Below, piece after piece: positions 1 to 10,735 of a stretch of 60,332 nucleotides of DNA; position 1 is the first letter of the stretch, and each line of letters opens with the position of its first letter. A program made the translations under genes and the position numbers. Under the pieces are notes generated by a model. The model did no database searches, was not told the origin of the DNA, and saw only the letters and a list, made by a program, of their open reading frames with translations. The stretch is from assembly GCA_947452135.1 (NCBI GenBank), contig CANGBT010000003.1, positions 1-60,332 of the forward strand, written 5' to 3'. This DNA comes from Burkholderiales bacterium (GTDB lineage Bacteria > Pseudomonadota > Gammaproteobacteria > Burkholderiales > Burkholderiaceae_C).

Positions 1-1238
1 CCATGGAGTTCAAGGTCATCAAGCTCGACCGCAAGCGCAACAACGTCGTGTTGTCGCGCCGCGCTGTGGTCGAAGCCTCGATGGGCGAAGAACGCGCCAA
101 GCTGCTGGGTACGCTGGCCGAAGGCTCCATCGTCAGCGGCGTGGTCAAGAACATCACCGAATACGGTGCGTTCGTGGACCTCGGCGGCATCGACGGCCTG
201 CTGCACATCACCGACATGGCTTGGCGTCGTGTGCGTCACCCAAGCGAAGTGGTGCAAGTCGGGCAAGAACTGCAAGCCAAGATCCTCAAGTTCGACGCCG
301 AGAAAAACCGCGTTTCGCTGGGCATCAAGCAACTGGGCGACGACCCTTGGCATGGCGTGGCTCGCCGTTACCCGAACAGCACGCGTCTGTTCGGCAAGAT
401 CACCAACATCGCCGACTACGGCGCATTTGTCGAAATCGAACCGGGCATCGAAGGCCTGGTGCACGTTTCGGAAATGGACTGGACCAACAAGAACATCGCT
501 CCGGCCAAGCTCGTGGCGCTGGGCGACGAAGTCGAAGTCATGGTCCTCGAGATCGACGAAGACAAGCGCCGCATCAGCCTGGGCATGAAGCAGTGCAAGG
601 CCAATCCTTGGGAAGAGTTCTCTTCCACCGTTCAGCGCGGCGACCGCGTCAAGGGCCCCGTCAAGTCGATCACCGACTTCGGCGTGTTCGTTGGCCTGGC
701 TGCTGGCATCGACGGTCTGGTTCACCTGTCCGACCTGTCGTGGCACGAGCCAGGCGAAGCGGCTGTTCGCAACTACAAGAAGGGCCAGGAAGTCGAAGCG
801 ATCGTTCTGGCCGTCGACGTCGAACGCGAGCGCATTTCGCTGGGCATCAAGCAACTCGACAGCGACCCGTTCACCACCTACACCTCGACCAATGACCGTG
901 GCGCCATCGTCACCGGCCATGTCAAGACGGTGGATGCCCGTGGCGCTGAAGTGCAACTGGCCGATGACGTGACCGCCTACCTGCGCGCTTCTGAAATCAG
1001 CCGTGACCGCGTGGAAGACGCACGCAACGTGCTCAAGGAAGGCGACGAAGTCAACGCCCTGATCATCAACGTCGACCGCAAGACGCGTTCGATCCAGTTG
1101 TCGATCAAGGCCAAGGACAACGCCGACAACCAAGAAGCGATGCAGCGCCTGTCGCAGTCGAGCGAGCGTGAAAGCGCTGGCACGACGAGCCTGGGTGCCC
1201 TGCTGCGCGCCAAGCTGGACAACCAGAGCAACACCTGA
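1..1238 (+). CDS. rpsA: 30S ribosomal protein S1 (5' end outside window)
   Basis: Ribosomal protein S1 binds mRNA and brings it to the 30S subunit for translation initiation. The visible 412 codons cover the C-terminal part of a protein that is normally about 557 residues, so roughly the first 145 residues lie before the window. The sequence enters at the end of S1 repeat 2 ([13 protein letters not shown]) and runs through four more OB-fold S1 repeats. Each repeat carries the G-A/V-FV core ([59 protein letters not shown]), and the last is the divergent sixth repeat. The match to the enterobacterial S1 is close throughout. The reading frame is open from base 3 and the first two bases complete an earlier codon. 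ihfB follows 43 bp downstream, the usual proteobacterial order. Confidence 0.97.
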   Translation, partial: MEFKVIKLDRKRNNVVLSRRAVVEASMGEERAKLLGTLAEGSIVSGVVKNITEYGAFVDLGGIDGLLHITDMAWRRVRHPSEVVQVGQELQAKILKFDAEKNRVSLGIKQLGDDPWHGVARRYPNSTRLFGKITNIADYGAFVEIEPGIEGLVHVSEMDWTNKNIAPAKLVALGDEVEVMVLEIDEDKRRISLGMKQCKANPWEEFSSTVQRGDRVKGPVKSITDFGVFVGLAAGIDGLVHLSDLSWHEPGEAAVRNYKKGQEVEAIVLAVDVERERISLGIKQLDSDPFTTYTSTNDRGAIVTGHVKTVDARGAEVQLADDVTAYLRASEISRDRVEDARNVLKEGDEVNALIINVDRKTRSIQLSIKAKDNADNQEAMQRLSQSSERESAGTTSLGALLRAKLDNQSNT

Positions 1239-1281
1239 GTTCCAGCAGGTGCCGACCGCCATGGACGGAACCAAAGAGGGA

Positions 1282-1611
1282 ATGACCCGCTCGGATCTCG
1301 TGGGTCAGCTTGCAGAGCAATTCGACAAGCTGACCCACCGTGACACCGAGTTCGCGGTCAAGACCATCATCGATGCGATGTCCGACGCACTCGCGCGCGG
1401 GCACCGTATCGAGATTCGTGGCTTCGGCAGCTTCTCGATCAACCGCCGCCCTCCCAGGGTGGGGCGCAACCCCCGTTCGGGTGAGCAGGTGGTGGTTCCC
1501 GAGAAGCTCGTCCCCCATTTCAAGCCGGGCAAGGCGTTGCGCGAGGCGGTCGACGCCAACCTGCCTGCCGATGAGGCCGTACTGGATGTCACGGGGCGAT
1601 CTGCGTCCTGA
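1282..1611 (+). CDS. ihfB: Integration host factor subunit beta
   Basis: Beta subunit of IHF, the heterodimeric HU-family protein that bends DNA at specific sites and takes part in replication, recombination and sigma-54 promoter architecture. The ATG at 1282 gives 109 residues beginning [14 protein letters not shown], the family's usual N-terminus. An in-frame ATG at 1261 would add seven residues (MDGTKEG), and the purine-rich AAAGAGGG sits only about two bases before 1282, so the start is not fully settled. The DNA-binding beta-arm is present ([24 protein letters not shown]), including the intercalating proline region. It follows rpsA directly and precedes lapA by 54 bp. Confidence 0.95.
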   Translation: MTRSDLVGQLAEQFDKLTHRDTEFAVKTIIDAMSDALARGHRIEIRGFGSFSINRRPPRVGRNPRSGEQVVVPEKLVPHFKPGKALREAVDANLPADEAVLDVTGRSAS

Positions 1612-1630
1612 GCTTGCCGTACCGGCATCC

Positions 1631-1653
1631 GGGTCCATTGACTCGATGGACCC
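1631..1653 (+). promoter_or_regulatory. Perfect 8-bp stem-loop between ihfB and lapA
   Basis: GGGTCCAT at 1631-1638 pairs perfectly with ATGGACCC at 1646-1653 around a 7-base loop. No T-run follows, so it is not a classical intrinsic terminator. It ends about 12 bases before the lapA ATG and just upstream of the GTGGAG ribosome-binding site. It could be an mRNA-processing or stability element, or partly shield lapA translation. This is structural observation only. Confidence 0.45.
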
Positions 1654-1665
1654 TGTGGAGTCTCC

Positions 1666-1974
1666 ATGCGCGTGATCAGCTGGGTCTTGCGCGCCTTCAT
1701 CTTCTTCGCGCTGTTCGCGTTTGCGCTGAACAACCAGCACGAGGCCAGCGTGCGCTGGTTCTTCGGCTACCGCTGGGCGGCCCCGATGGTCTTCATCGTT
1801 CTGGCGGCCTTCGGTCTGGGATGCGCATTCGGCGTGCTCGCCATGGTGCCCAGTTGGTGGCGCCACCGTCGCGTGGCCAGACGCATGCCATCGGCGCCCG
1901 TCGAACTCGACACGCCCGCCACGGCCAAGGGCGCCGCGTTCGTACCGGAACACCCTCCACGTGATGGACTTTGA
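1666..1974 (+). CDS. lapA: LapA-domain inner-membrane protein (DUF1049)
   Basis: Small inner-membrane protein of 102 residues, the partner of LapB in controlling lipopolysaccharide synthesis. Two hydrophobic segments are visible, at about residues 4-22 (WVLRAFIFFALFAFALNNQ) and about 36-60, with the family hallmark of an N-terminal helix ending in ALNN. A basic stretch WWRHRRVARR follows the second helix. The C-terminal tail is short and hydrophilic. The stop codon overlaps the start of lapB (the genes share 1964-1974), indicating translational coupling. The ATG at 1666 has a GTGGAG site at a suitable distance. Confidence 0.88.
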   Translation: MRVISWVLRAFIFFALFAFALNNQHEASVRWFFGYRWAAPMVFIVLAAFGLGCAFGVLAMVPSWWRHRRVARRMPSAPVELDTPATAKGAAFVPEHPPRDGL

Positions 1975-3121
1975 TATTCAGTGGTTGTTGCTGGGCCTGC
2001 CCATTGCCTTTGCTCTGGGCTGGCTGGCGTCTCGCATGGACATCCGCCAGCTCAAGGGTGACCAGCGTGAAACTCCCAAGGCCTATTTCAAGGGCCTGAA
2101 CCTGCTGCTCAACGAACAGCACGACAAGGCAATCGACGCCTTCATCGAGGCCGTTCAGCAAGACCCGCACACCAGCGACCTGCACTTCGCACTCGGTAGC
2201 CTGTTTCGCCGGCGCGGCGAGTACGAACGAGCGGTACGGGTGCACCAACACCTGCTCAGCCGCGCTGACCTTCCGCCCGCCGAGCGGGAACGCGCCCAGC
2301 ACGCCTTGGCCCAGGACTTCATGCGCGCCGGGCTGTTCGACCGCGCCGAGGCTGCGCTGCGCGCGCTTGAAGGCACGGCCTACGACACCGATGCCCGGCT
2401 GTCTCTGCTGACGCTGCATGAGCGTTCGCGCGACTGGCGTGCTGCCGTCGACGATGCGCTCAAACTCGAGCGCGGCAGCACCGGCTCGTACGCGTCACGG
2501 ATCGCTCATTACTGGTGCGAACTGGCGCTGGAGGCCGACGCCAAACAACATCGTGATGACGCCGACAGCGCGCTCAAGCGCGCCCGCGACGCCGCGCCCC
2601 AATCCGCAAGGCCGCTGGTGATGGGTGGCCGCAGACTGGCGCGCCAGGGTCACCACGCCGAAGCGCTGGCCGCCTGGGATGAACTGCTGGTGGCCCACCC
2701 GGTCAGCTTCAATCTGGTGGCCGGCGACTACGCGCAAAGTGCCATCGCCTGTGGCTCGCAAGACGCAGCCCGTTTGCGGCTGCTCGCGCTGCACCACAAG
2801 AAGCCGAGCATCGACCTTCTCAACGCCATCGGACTGCTCGATACCGATGTGGCGTCGCGGCTTGATCGCTCGCGCACGCAGTTGTCACTTCTGCCCACGC
2901 TGTCGTCGGCTCAGGCGGTGTTGCGCGAACACGAGACGTCGTCCACCGCCTTGCTGCCTGCTGATATCGAGGCTCTGAATGTCATCGTCGGCCGCGCAGC
3001 CAAGGCCGGACAGCGCTACCGCTGCGCTGCCTGCGGCTTCGAGGCACAAACCCACTACTGGCAATGCCCGGGTTGCCTGGGCTGGGACACCTACCCGCCG
3101 CAACGCGTCGAAGAGTTGTGA
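1964..3121 (+). CDS. lapB: Lipopolysaccharide assembly protein LapB (YciM), TPR protein
   Basis: LapB is anchored in the inner membrane and adjusts LPS synthesis by presenting LpxC to the FtsH protease. The protein has 385 residues from the ATG at 1964; a GTG at 1961 is an in-frame alternative. An N-terminal membrane helix (about 5-22, WLLLGLPIAFALGWLASRM) is followed by tetratricopeptide repeats from about residue 35 (AYFKGLNLLLNEQHDKAIDAF, DLHFALGSLFRRRGEYERAV). The C-terminus is a rubredoxin-like metal knuckle with two CxxC pairs (YRCAACGFEA and WQCPGCLGWD). That combination of helix, TPRs and rubredoxin knuckle is diagnostic. It overlaps lapA by 11 bp and leads into msbA. Confidence 0.95.
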   Translation: MDFDIQWLLLGLPIAFALGWLASRMDIRQLKGDQRETPKAYFKGLNLLLNEQHDKAIDAFIEAVQQDPHTSDLHFALGSLFRRRGEYERAVRVHQHLLSRADLPPAERERAQHALAQDFMRAGLFDRAEAALRALEGTAYDTDARLSLLTLHERSRDWRAAVDDALKLERGSTGSYASRIAHYWCELALEADAKQHRDDADSALKRARDAAPQSARPLVMGGRRLARQGHHAEALAAWDELLVAHPVSFNLVAGDYAQSAIACGSQDAARLRLLALHHKKPSIDLLNAIGLLDTDVASRLDRSRTQLSLLPTLSSAQAVLREHETSSTALLPADIEALNVIVGRAAKAGQRYRCAACGFEAQTHYWQCPGCLGWDTYPPQRVEEL

Positions 3122-3129
3122 GTCTGCGC

Positions 3130-4899
3130 ATGGATCGCAGCGAATCGACCGAGCTCTACCTGCGCATCCTCAGGCGTGTGCGCCCGCACTGGAAAACCTT
3201 TGCGCTGGGCATCGTCGCGATGGTCTGCTACGCGATCACCGAGACCGCCTTGCCGGCCTTGCTCAAGGAACTGCTCGACGGCAGCTTCGTCAAGCGCGAC
3301 CCGACAGCAACCTACAAGACGCCGCTGATGCTGGTGGGGCTGTTCCTGGCGCGCGGCATCGCCGACTTCGCACACGTGACCAGTCTGAACTCGGTCGCCT
3401 GCAAAGTCATCCTGCAGCTTCGCATCGACATGTTCGAGCGGTTGCTGCATCTGCCAGCGAGCCATTTCGACCGCGAGCCCAGCGCGGTGCTGATGTCCAA
3501 GCTGACCTACAACGCCCAGCAAGTCAGCCCGATCATCACGGCGTCGCTGATCACGATCGTCAAGGACGGTCTGTGCATCGTCGGGCTGCTGGGCTACATG
3601 CTCTATCTCAACTGGCAGTTGTCGCTGGCGTTCTTCACCGTACTGCCCGTGATCGCCTACGGCATTCGCTCGGTCAGCCGGCGCCTGCGAGGCCTGAGCA
3701 AGGGCCAGCAATCGTCGATGGGCACGATGTCGCACGTCATCGACGAGGTCATCGGCGGACACCGCGAAATCAAGATTTTCTCAGGCGAGGCCTATGAATC
3801 GCAGCGCTTCTATCAGGTGGCCAACGCGCTGCGCCGCTACACGATGAAGGCAGTCACCACCTCGGCCTTGAACGGGCCGATGGTGCAGTCGATCGCAGTG
3901 CTGGCGCTGGCGGGCATCGTCTACTACGCGTCCGTTCAGTCGCAAGGCAATCAGCTCACGGTGGGCGGGTTCGTCTCGTTCTTCGGGGCCATGGCGCTGA
4001 TGCTGGCTCCGATCAAGCGGCTGTCGAACATCAATGAGGTGCTGCAACGCGGTCTGGCCGCGGCCGCCAGCGTGTTCGAAATCATCGACACGGCCAACGA
4101 GCCTGATGCCGGTCAGCGCGTGCTGGGCCGGTCCACCGGCCATCTGCAGTTCGAGGGCGTCGGATTTCGCTACCCCAAGGCGGATCGCGATGCGCTGGTC
4201 GACATCTGCCTGGATATACGCCCTGGCGAATCGGTGGCGCTGGTGGGTGCGTCGGGCAGCGGCAAGTCGACCTTGATGTCGACCATCCCGCGTTTCCACG
4301 CGATCGACAGCGGCACCATCCGGCTCGATGGCGTCGACATCTGCGAGCTGAGCCTGGCCGATCTGCGCGCCAACATCGCGCTGGTCACGCAAAACGTGGT
4401 GCTGTTCAACGACACCGTGGCGGCCAACATCGCCTACGGAATCACCAACACGGCCACCGAGGCCGACATCATTGCCGCCGCCGAGGCCGCACACGCGATG
4501 GAATTCATCCGCGAACTGCCGCAAGGCCTGGCCACGCAAATCGGCGAAAACGGAGCCCGTCTGTCGGGCGGTCAGCGTCAACGCATCTCGATCGCACGCG
4601 CGCTGCTCAAGGACGCGCCGATCCTGCTGCTCGACGAAGCCACCTCGGCACTCGACACTGAATCGGAGCGTCTGGTGCAAGTGGCCATCGACAACCTCAA
4701 GCGCGGTCGCACCACGCTGACCATCGCGCACAGGCTATCGACCATCGCCAACGCCGACCGCGTGGTGGTGATGGATCAAGGGCACATCGCCGAGATCGGC
4801 ACGCACAGCGAACTGCTCGCACAAGGCGGCATCTACTGCCGACTGCATCGCATGCAGTTCGGTCAGGCCGATGCGGCGACAGCAGGCATCGAGGGCTGA
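3130..4899 (+). CDS. msbA: Lipid A export ATP-binding/permease protein MsbA
   Basis: Homodimeric ABC exporter that flips core-lipid A across the inner membrane using ATP. From the ATG at 3130 it has 589 residues, typical of MsbA (about 580-600). The transmembrane region occupies about residues 25-310. The nucleotide-binding domain has Walker A GASGSGKST (373-381), a signature LSGGQRQRISIARALL, Walker B ILLLDEATSALD and the H-loop AHRLST. An in-frame GTG at 3118 overlaps the lapB stop (GTGA) and is an alternative start. It sits between lapB and a heptosyltransferase, which supports the LPS role over a generic drug exporter. Confidence 0.93.
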   Translation: MDRSESTELYLRILRRVRPHWKTFALGIVAMVCYAITETALPALLKELLDGSFVKRDPTATYKTPLMLVGLFLARGIADFAHVTSLNSVACKVILQLRIDMFERLLHLPASHFDREPSAVLMSKLTYNAQQVSPIITASLITIVKDGLCIVGLLGYMLYLNWQLSLAFFTVLPVIAYGIRSVSRRLRGLSKGQQSSMGTMSHVIDEVIGGHREIKIFSGEAYESQRFYQVANALRRYTMKAVTTSALNGPMVQSIAVLALAGIVYYASVQSQGNQLTVGGFVSFFGAMALMLAPIKRLSNINEVLQRGLAAAASVFEIIDTANEPDAGQRVLGRSTGHLQFEGVGFRYPKADRDALVDICLDIRPGESVALVGASGSGKSTLMSTIPRFHAIDSGTIRLDGVDICELSLADLRANIALVTQNVVLFNDTVAANIAYGITNTATEADIIAAAEAAHAMEFIRELPQGLATQIGENGARLSGGQRQRISIARALLKDAPILLLDEATSALDTESERLVQVAIDNLKRGRTTLTIAHRLSTIANADRVVVMDQGHIAEIGTHSELLAQGGIYCRLHRMQFGQADAATAGIEG

Positions 4900-5997
4900 G
4901 TGGGATCGCCCCCCCACGCCGCCCATGGCGGCGGCGACCAAAGCGAAACACCGCGCATCCTGATCATCCGCTTGAGCGCGATCGGCGATGTGGTCATGGC
5001 CAGCGGCCTGGTGCCGGCACTGCGTTCGCGCTGGCCTCAAGCCCATGTGGCGTGGATGATTGAGCCGGCCGCAGTGCCCCTGCTGGCGCACAACCCGCGC
5101 GTCAATGAGCTGATCGTGTGGCCACGCGACGAGTGGCGACAACTGTGGAGCGAGCGTCGCCTCATCACGCTGGCGCAGCGCATGCTGGCCTTGCGCCGCA
5201 CGCTGCGCGATGGCCGCTTCGATCTGGTGCTCGATTTGCAGGGATTACTCAAAAGCGCGCTGTGGAGCTGGCTCAGCGGCGCGCCCAGGCGCATCTGCCT
5301 GATCGGCCGCGAGGGCAGCCATCTTCTGGCCACTGAGCGGGTGAACCCCGTGCCCAGCGGCAGCGCCAAGCGCATGGGTAACGAATACCGCTACCTGGCC
5401 AGACACCTCGGCGCCGACGAGGGTGCATTTGTGCCCGATCTGGCCGTTGGACACGCTGCTCTCGACAACGCGCGCGAAGCGCTTCGCAGCGAGGGCATTC
5501 AGCGTTCCGCGCGTCCTTACGCGGTGCTTTGCCCGTTCACGACGCGACCGCAAAAGCACTGGTTTGAAGACCGTTGGAGCGCCCTCGCCCACCGCCTGAG
5601 TCAGGCCGGCTGGACCCCGGTGCTGCTGGGTGGGCCCGGCGACCGGGCTGCGGCCGAGCGAATCGCCGCAGGCGCACCCGGGATCGTCAACCTGACCGGC
5701 AAACTCAAGCTCGACGCCAGCGTCGCAGCGATCTCCGAGGCCGCGCTGCTGATCGGCGTGGACACCGGTCTGACCCACATGGGCAGCGCGTTGAAGGTTC
5801 CCACGGTAGCGCTGTTCGGCTCCACGTGCCCCTACCTCGACCCCATGGCGCCGCGCAGCAGCGTGCTCTACGAAAAGCTCGCTTGCTCGCCGTGCCGGCG
5901 CCACCCGACCTGCTCGGGTCGGTTCGATTGCATGCGCTCACTCGAAGTCGAGCGCGTGATGGCCGAGGCCCTGCGCGTGTCGGCGCCGACCGACTGA
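4900..5997 (+). CDS. waaC: LPS heptosyltransferase, GT9 family (WaaC-like)
   Basis: Glycosyltransferase family 9 protein of 365 residues that transfers heptose from ADP-heptose to the inner LPS core at the cytoplasmic face of the inner membrane. The N-terminal Rossmann motif RILIIRLSAIGDVVMASGL (about 19-37) and the donor-site motif GVDTGLTHMGSAL with VALFGST are the GT9 signatures. The GTG start at 4900 directly follows the msbA stop, so the genes are probably coupled; an extra N-terminal segment of about 18 residues (MGSPPHAAHGGG...) is low in complexity and the true start could be later. Assignment to WaaC rather than WaaF rests on the overall match and context, so it is moderate. Confidence 0.82.
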   Translation: MGSPPHAAHGGGDQSETPRILIIRLSAIGDVVMASGLVPALRSRWPQAHVAWMIEPAAVPLLAHNPRVNELIVWPRDEWRQLWSERRLITLAQRMLALRRTLRDGRFDLVLDLQGLLKSALWSWLSGAPRRICLIGREGSHLLATERVNPVPSGSAKRMGNEYRYLARHLGADEGAFVPDLAVGHAALDNAREALRSEGIQRSARPYAVLCPFTTRPQKHWFEDRWSALAHRLSQAGWTPVLLGGPGDRAAAERIAAGAPGIVNLTGKLKLDASVAAISEAALLIGVDTGLTHMGSALKVPTVALFGSTCPYLDPMAPRSSVLYEKLACSPCRRHPTCSGRFDCMRSLEVERVMAEALRVSAPTD

Positions 5998-6000
5998 CCG

Positions 6001-7041
6001 TCAGGCCGGCCGGATGACCCGCGAGACAGCCTGCAAGGCGTCACTCACGCTGACCTGAGCCACGCTGGGCGCGATCAGACTGTCAATGGCCGGGTCGTGG
6101 CAAGGCAGGCGGCGGTGCCCCAGTATCAGCACCGTGGGCACCTCGCAAGCCGCGGCCACGTGGAGCATGCCGGTATCGTTTCCGATGCACACGCGGCAAT
6201 GGCTGGCCACCGCCGCGCTGTCCAGCACGCTGGGGGGGCTCATGATCCGCAGGTGCTCCCTCAGATCCGGACGGATCTGGGACTCGATCCTCTCGAGAAT
6301 CTGACGCTCTGCTCGGCCACCCAGACAAACCACCGCGCATCCAGAAGCCAGAAGTTCAGAAGCCAGGGCCGCGAAATTTGAGGCGCCCCAGTCTTTCACC
6401 TTGTCGGATGCGCCCACGACGAAGACGGCTCGACTTTCGGGCAGTGACGCGAGCTCTTTCGACCACTTGGCGCTGAGCTCTGCGGGCACGCTCAGCCTGG
6501 GAACCAGCGGTCCGGCACAAAAGCCGTGACCCATCATCAATTCCGTCGCCCACATGTAATTGGTGATGCACGGCCCGGCGTAAGGCTTGATGAATGGTTT
6601 TCTGTTGAGAAACAGCCTCTGCAGGAAACTAACCCCAAACCCGCCATACCCAATCCGGATCGGGATACCAGCCAAGTACGCGAGGAAGCTGTATCTCAAC
6701 CGATCACCAAAGATCACCATTCTTTCAAAATCATGGGATCTGACCTGAAGGATCAACGAGATGTAACCCCAAAAACCCCGATGCTTGCCACGGGCATCAG
6801 ACTTCCTGCCTCGCTCATAAACAATGATCTCGGAGAGCCATTCAACACCACGCAAGAGATCCACTGCGCAAGCGGATGATTGTGCAATCAGAACGATCTT
6901 TCCATCCTTGCTTTTCTGGGCCACGGCTTCGAGGTATGGCAACCTGAAGACCAGATCACCAATCCCCAGGTCATGCTGAAAAACCACCGTGCGCGGGCGA
7001 TTATCGGCAACCTGAGCAGATTGAATTTCAGACAGTGTCAC
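6001..7041 (-). CDS. Glycosyltransferase family 9 protein (heptosyltransferase-like)
   Basis: A 346-residue GT9 glycosyltransferase distinct from the WaaC-like gene next door and convergent with it (3 bp between stops). The N-terminal region VVFQHDLGIGDLVFRLPYLEAV matches the GT9 nucleotide-sugar fold. The donor motif near residues 285-310 reads GNDTGMLHVAAACEVPTVLILG, which conserves the D-T-G-x-x-H core. The usual FG(P/S)T after this motif is replaced by LGHRR, so donor specificity may differ from a standard heptosyltransferase. It overlaps the upstream O-antigen ligase gene by 14 bp, and base composition in its 5' half is lower in GC than the flanks, as is common in LPS-variable loci. It may add an outer-core sugar. 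Confidence 0.78.
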   Translation of the reverse strand: MTLSEIQSAQVADNRPRTVVFQHDLGIGDLVFRLPYLEAVAQKSKDGKIVLIAQSSACAVDLLRGVEWLSEIIVYERGRKSDARGKHRGFWGYISLILQVRSHDFERMVIFGDRLRYSFLAYLAGIPIRIGYGGFGVSFLQRLFLNRKPFIKPYAGPCITNYMWATELMMGHGFCAGPLVPRLSVPAELSAKWSKELASLPESRAVFVVGASDKVKDWGASNFAALASELLASGCAVVCLGGRAERQILERIESQIRPDLREHLRIMSPPSVLDSAAVASHCRVCIGNDTGMLHVAAACEVPTVLILGHRRLPCHDPAIDSLIAPSVAQVSVSDALQAVSRVIRPA

Positions 7042-8323
7042 TTCGGGACTCCGGATTTATTTCAGCGTGACGCAACCCCCCGGCAGATATGCCGAGAAAA
7101 AGCGTATACACCATCGCATGCAACGTCATGCCAAACATCGAATCCGTCAAGGAGTAGGTGATCATCGCAGTGAATGTGATGAGGCCCATCACACGAAAAA
7201 TCATCCCGTTTGATTCATTTTCCTTGGCCCCGGCAAGAAACCACCCCACGCCACCCACCCAAAGCGTTGCCAACGCCAGCAGGCCCAACAACCCGAGCTT
7301 GGCGGCCGTCGTGATGATCTCGCAATGGAGATGCTTGAACCCGATGGTCTCGAGGTCGGGATGGGTCAAACCCGCTTCAATTCGGTGATGGAGAAATTCC
7401 TTGAAGCCCGAGAACCCCAAGCCAGTCCAGGGCGCCGAGCGAAATGCATCGATCCCGGCCACCCACATGTCCAGGCGAGTGTCGAGAGAGCCGATGCTGT
7501 CACCGCTTTTCCAGATTCCTGGCCTCGAGAAATAGTGCTGAACCTCGGTGACGCCAAGGTCCACCCGTTGACCAATGCCTGGAATCAAAGTGGCGCCACC
7601 AAGGACCAGAACCGCTCCGATGACACAGGCCCGCCATGAAACCGGCCTGTTTTTCGGGCCGAAAAACTTCCAGAACAACAACACGAACACTGGAATGGCG
7701 ACCCAGCCGCCGCGTGTTCCCGATGCCACAGAAGAAAACACTCCCGCGATCAACCCCACCAAACACAAAGCTTTCAGCCATTTGGACGCCCGCAAGGCAG
7801 CCCCGGAAAAAACCACGATCGATCCCAGCACCCCAAAAAGCAGAGCGAAATTACCGAACGGGATGGGGCTTGATACAGATGACCCGCTGACTCGACCGAC
7901 GCCATCGGAAATCTGAACGAAAGATTCAAAACCGGCGAACAACACGCCAATGGAGACGGACACCAATAACGCCAATGCCGAAACCCCACAGGATCTGACA
8001 ACCCAGAAAATAGGAACGGCCAACAGTAACCGAACCACTTTATCGAGCAACCTGTATTCAAAATCGGATGGCGCCATTTTGAAAAAATAGGCCAAAGGTA
8101 GAGCTGCCATCACGATGAACCAGCAGCCGTCACGCCATGAAAATGGCGCGTCCTTGCTTTTATTTATCGCCGTATAAATGATCGAAAAGATGGCAAGAAA
8201 AAATACAGCAAATCCAAGCGCAGAGTGAGCAATGAAAAAAATTGAAGCACCAATTCCCGCCACAAAAGAAATCAATACTTTTGCAACAGGAAAATCTTGA
8301 GCTCTGCCTACACTGGAAAACAT
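7028..8323 (-). CDS. waaL: O-antigen ligase family protein (WaaL/Wzy-C type)
   Basis: Polytopic inner-membrane protein of 431 residues with about 10-12 hydrophobic helices. It belongs to the O-antigen ligase/polymerase (Wzy_C) superfamily, which joins O-antigen to lipid A-core on the periplasmic side. The large periplasmic loop region carries the family pattern: GTRGGWVAIPVFVL near residue 205 and, later, TGLGFSGFKEFLHHRIEAG and the HLHCEIITTAAKLGLLG helix containing the conserved H-x(2-3)-E region. Whether it is the ligase or a Wzy-like polymerase cannot be separated by sequence alone, though its place next to two core glycosyltransferases favours ligase. The 5' end is the AT-richest coding stretch in the window. 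Confidence 0.8.
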   Translation of the reverse strand: MFSSVGRAQDFPVAKVLISFVAGIGASIFFIAHSALGFAVFFLAIFSIIYTAINKSKDAPFSWRDGCWFIVMAALPLAYFFKMAPSDFEYRLLDKVVRLLLAVPIFWVVRSCGVSALALLVSVSIGVLFAGFESFVQISDGVGRVSGSSVSSPIPFGNFALLFGVLGSIVVFSGAALRASKWLKALCLVGLIAGVFSSVASGTRGGWVAIPVFVLLFWKFFGPKNRPVSWRACVIGAVLVLGGATLIPGIGQRVDLGVTEVQHYFSRPGIWKSGDSIGSLDTRLDMWVAGIDAFRSAPWTGLGFSGFKEFLHHRIEAGLTHPDLETIGFKHLHCEIITTAAKLGLLGLLALATLWVGGVGWFLAGAKENESNGMIFRVMGLITFTAMITYSLTDSMFGMTLHAMVYTLFLGISAGGLRHAEINPESRSDTV

Positions 8324-8492
8324 GAATTAACCTGCTCGCATCTCGTTCAGTAGAAAACCATACACCTCTGGGGAGATGAGCGGTTGCTGAAGATCATGGC
8401 GCCATGACTTGAAATAGCCTGCATCACTGCACGGTATGGCAAAATATTAGCAGGCGATTTTGCCACATGGATAACCAACGATTTCGACAAAC

Positions 8493-8843
8493 ATGATGAC
8501 GACTACCGAAACTGGACTGCAATACGAAGACACCACCACAGGCTCAGGGGCCGAAGCCGTTGCGGGTCGGCACGTCAGCGTGCACTACACCGGCTGGCTC
8601 TACAACGATGGTGTCAAGGGCACCAAGTTCGACAGCAGCAAGGACCGTGGCGATCCGTTCAGCTTTGCGCTGGGTGCTGGACAGGTGATTCGCGGCTGGG
8701 ACGAAGGCGTCCAAGGCATGCGCGTGGGCGGCACCCGCGTGCTGGTGATTCCGGCACAACTGGGCTACGGCGCTCGTGGCGCGGGCGGGGTGATCCCGCC
8801 CAACGCGACGTTGATGTTCGAAGTCGAACTGCTGGGCGTCTGA
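8493..8843 (+). CDS. FKBP-type peptidyl-prolyl cis-trans isomerase
   Basis: Cytoplasmic single-domain FKBP of 116 residues that catalyses cis-trans isomerisation of X-Pro bonds. It has no signal peptide. Diagnostic segments are [41 protein letters not shown] and [25 protein letters not shown], which carry the conserved Tyr, Phe, Asp, Val-Ile, Trp and Tyr pocket residues. Starts at 8493 and 8496 are both ATG. It is a free-standing gene, with 169 bp upstream separating it from the divergent O-antigen ligase gene, and is convergent with the helicase gene (30 bp between stops). Confidence 0.93.
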   Translation: MMTTTETGLQYEDTTTGSGAEAVAGRHVSVHYTGWLYNDGVKGTKFDSSKDRGDPFSFALGAGQVIRGWDEGVQGMRVGGTRVLVIPAQLGYGARGAGGVIPPNATLMFEVELLGV

Positions 8844-8873
8844 CAGCTCTAGCCGCCAGACACCCAGTACGCG

Positions 8874-10322
<1,449 letters not shown>

Positions 10323-10735
10323 TGCATTGCTTTCAAGAATGCGGTGCCAACGCTGCGCTCAGGCGCAACGCCAAAAGGCACCGGCCGGTTTTCAAGAACC
10401 GGACAGGTCAGGTCGCCAGGAGAACGTTCGCGAGGGAACAGTCAAAAGCGACGGCATCGCCGCCAACCGTTGCCTGAGGTGCCGCGGTGGCACCTGCTCA
10501 GCGAAATCAGGACCTGCCTCACGTGAAAGCGTGGGAAGACCCGAAGGAGGTCAGAGGGGATGAACGAACAACGTTCACACGGGCAAAAAACCTAGATGAG
10601 CCTGTGAGAGCGAAGCCCTAGAGTCTACCCTGATACAGCGCGGAGCGGTGGCCTTTTTGCGTGGCCATTCATGGATCGGCAAACCGCCTCGGGTCATCGC
10701 ACAGTATCCTCGCCAACCGTCTTTCAGCAGCACCC
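10323..10735 (-). promoter_or_regulatory. Long leader / intergenic region of the RhlE-like helicase with hairpins
   Basis: A 413-bp gap without a credible gene lies between the helicase start (minus strand) and the DUF3717 gene (plus strand). It holds at least two inverted repeats: CCGGTT-TTCAAG-AACCGG at about 10385-10402, and AGGTGCC-GCGGT-GGCACCT at 10477-10495. Both lie on the helicase side and would be in its 5' untranslated leader. Long structured leaders are known for cold-inducible DEAD-box helicase genes, which are autoregulated through RNA folding and decay. That role here is inference; promoters were not identified. Confidence 0.4.
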
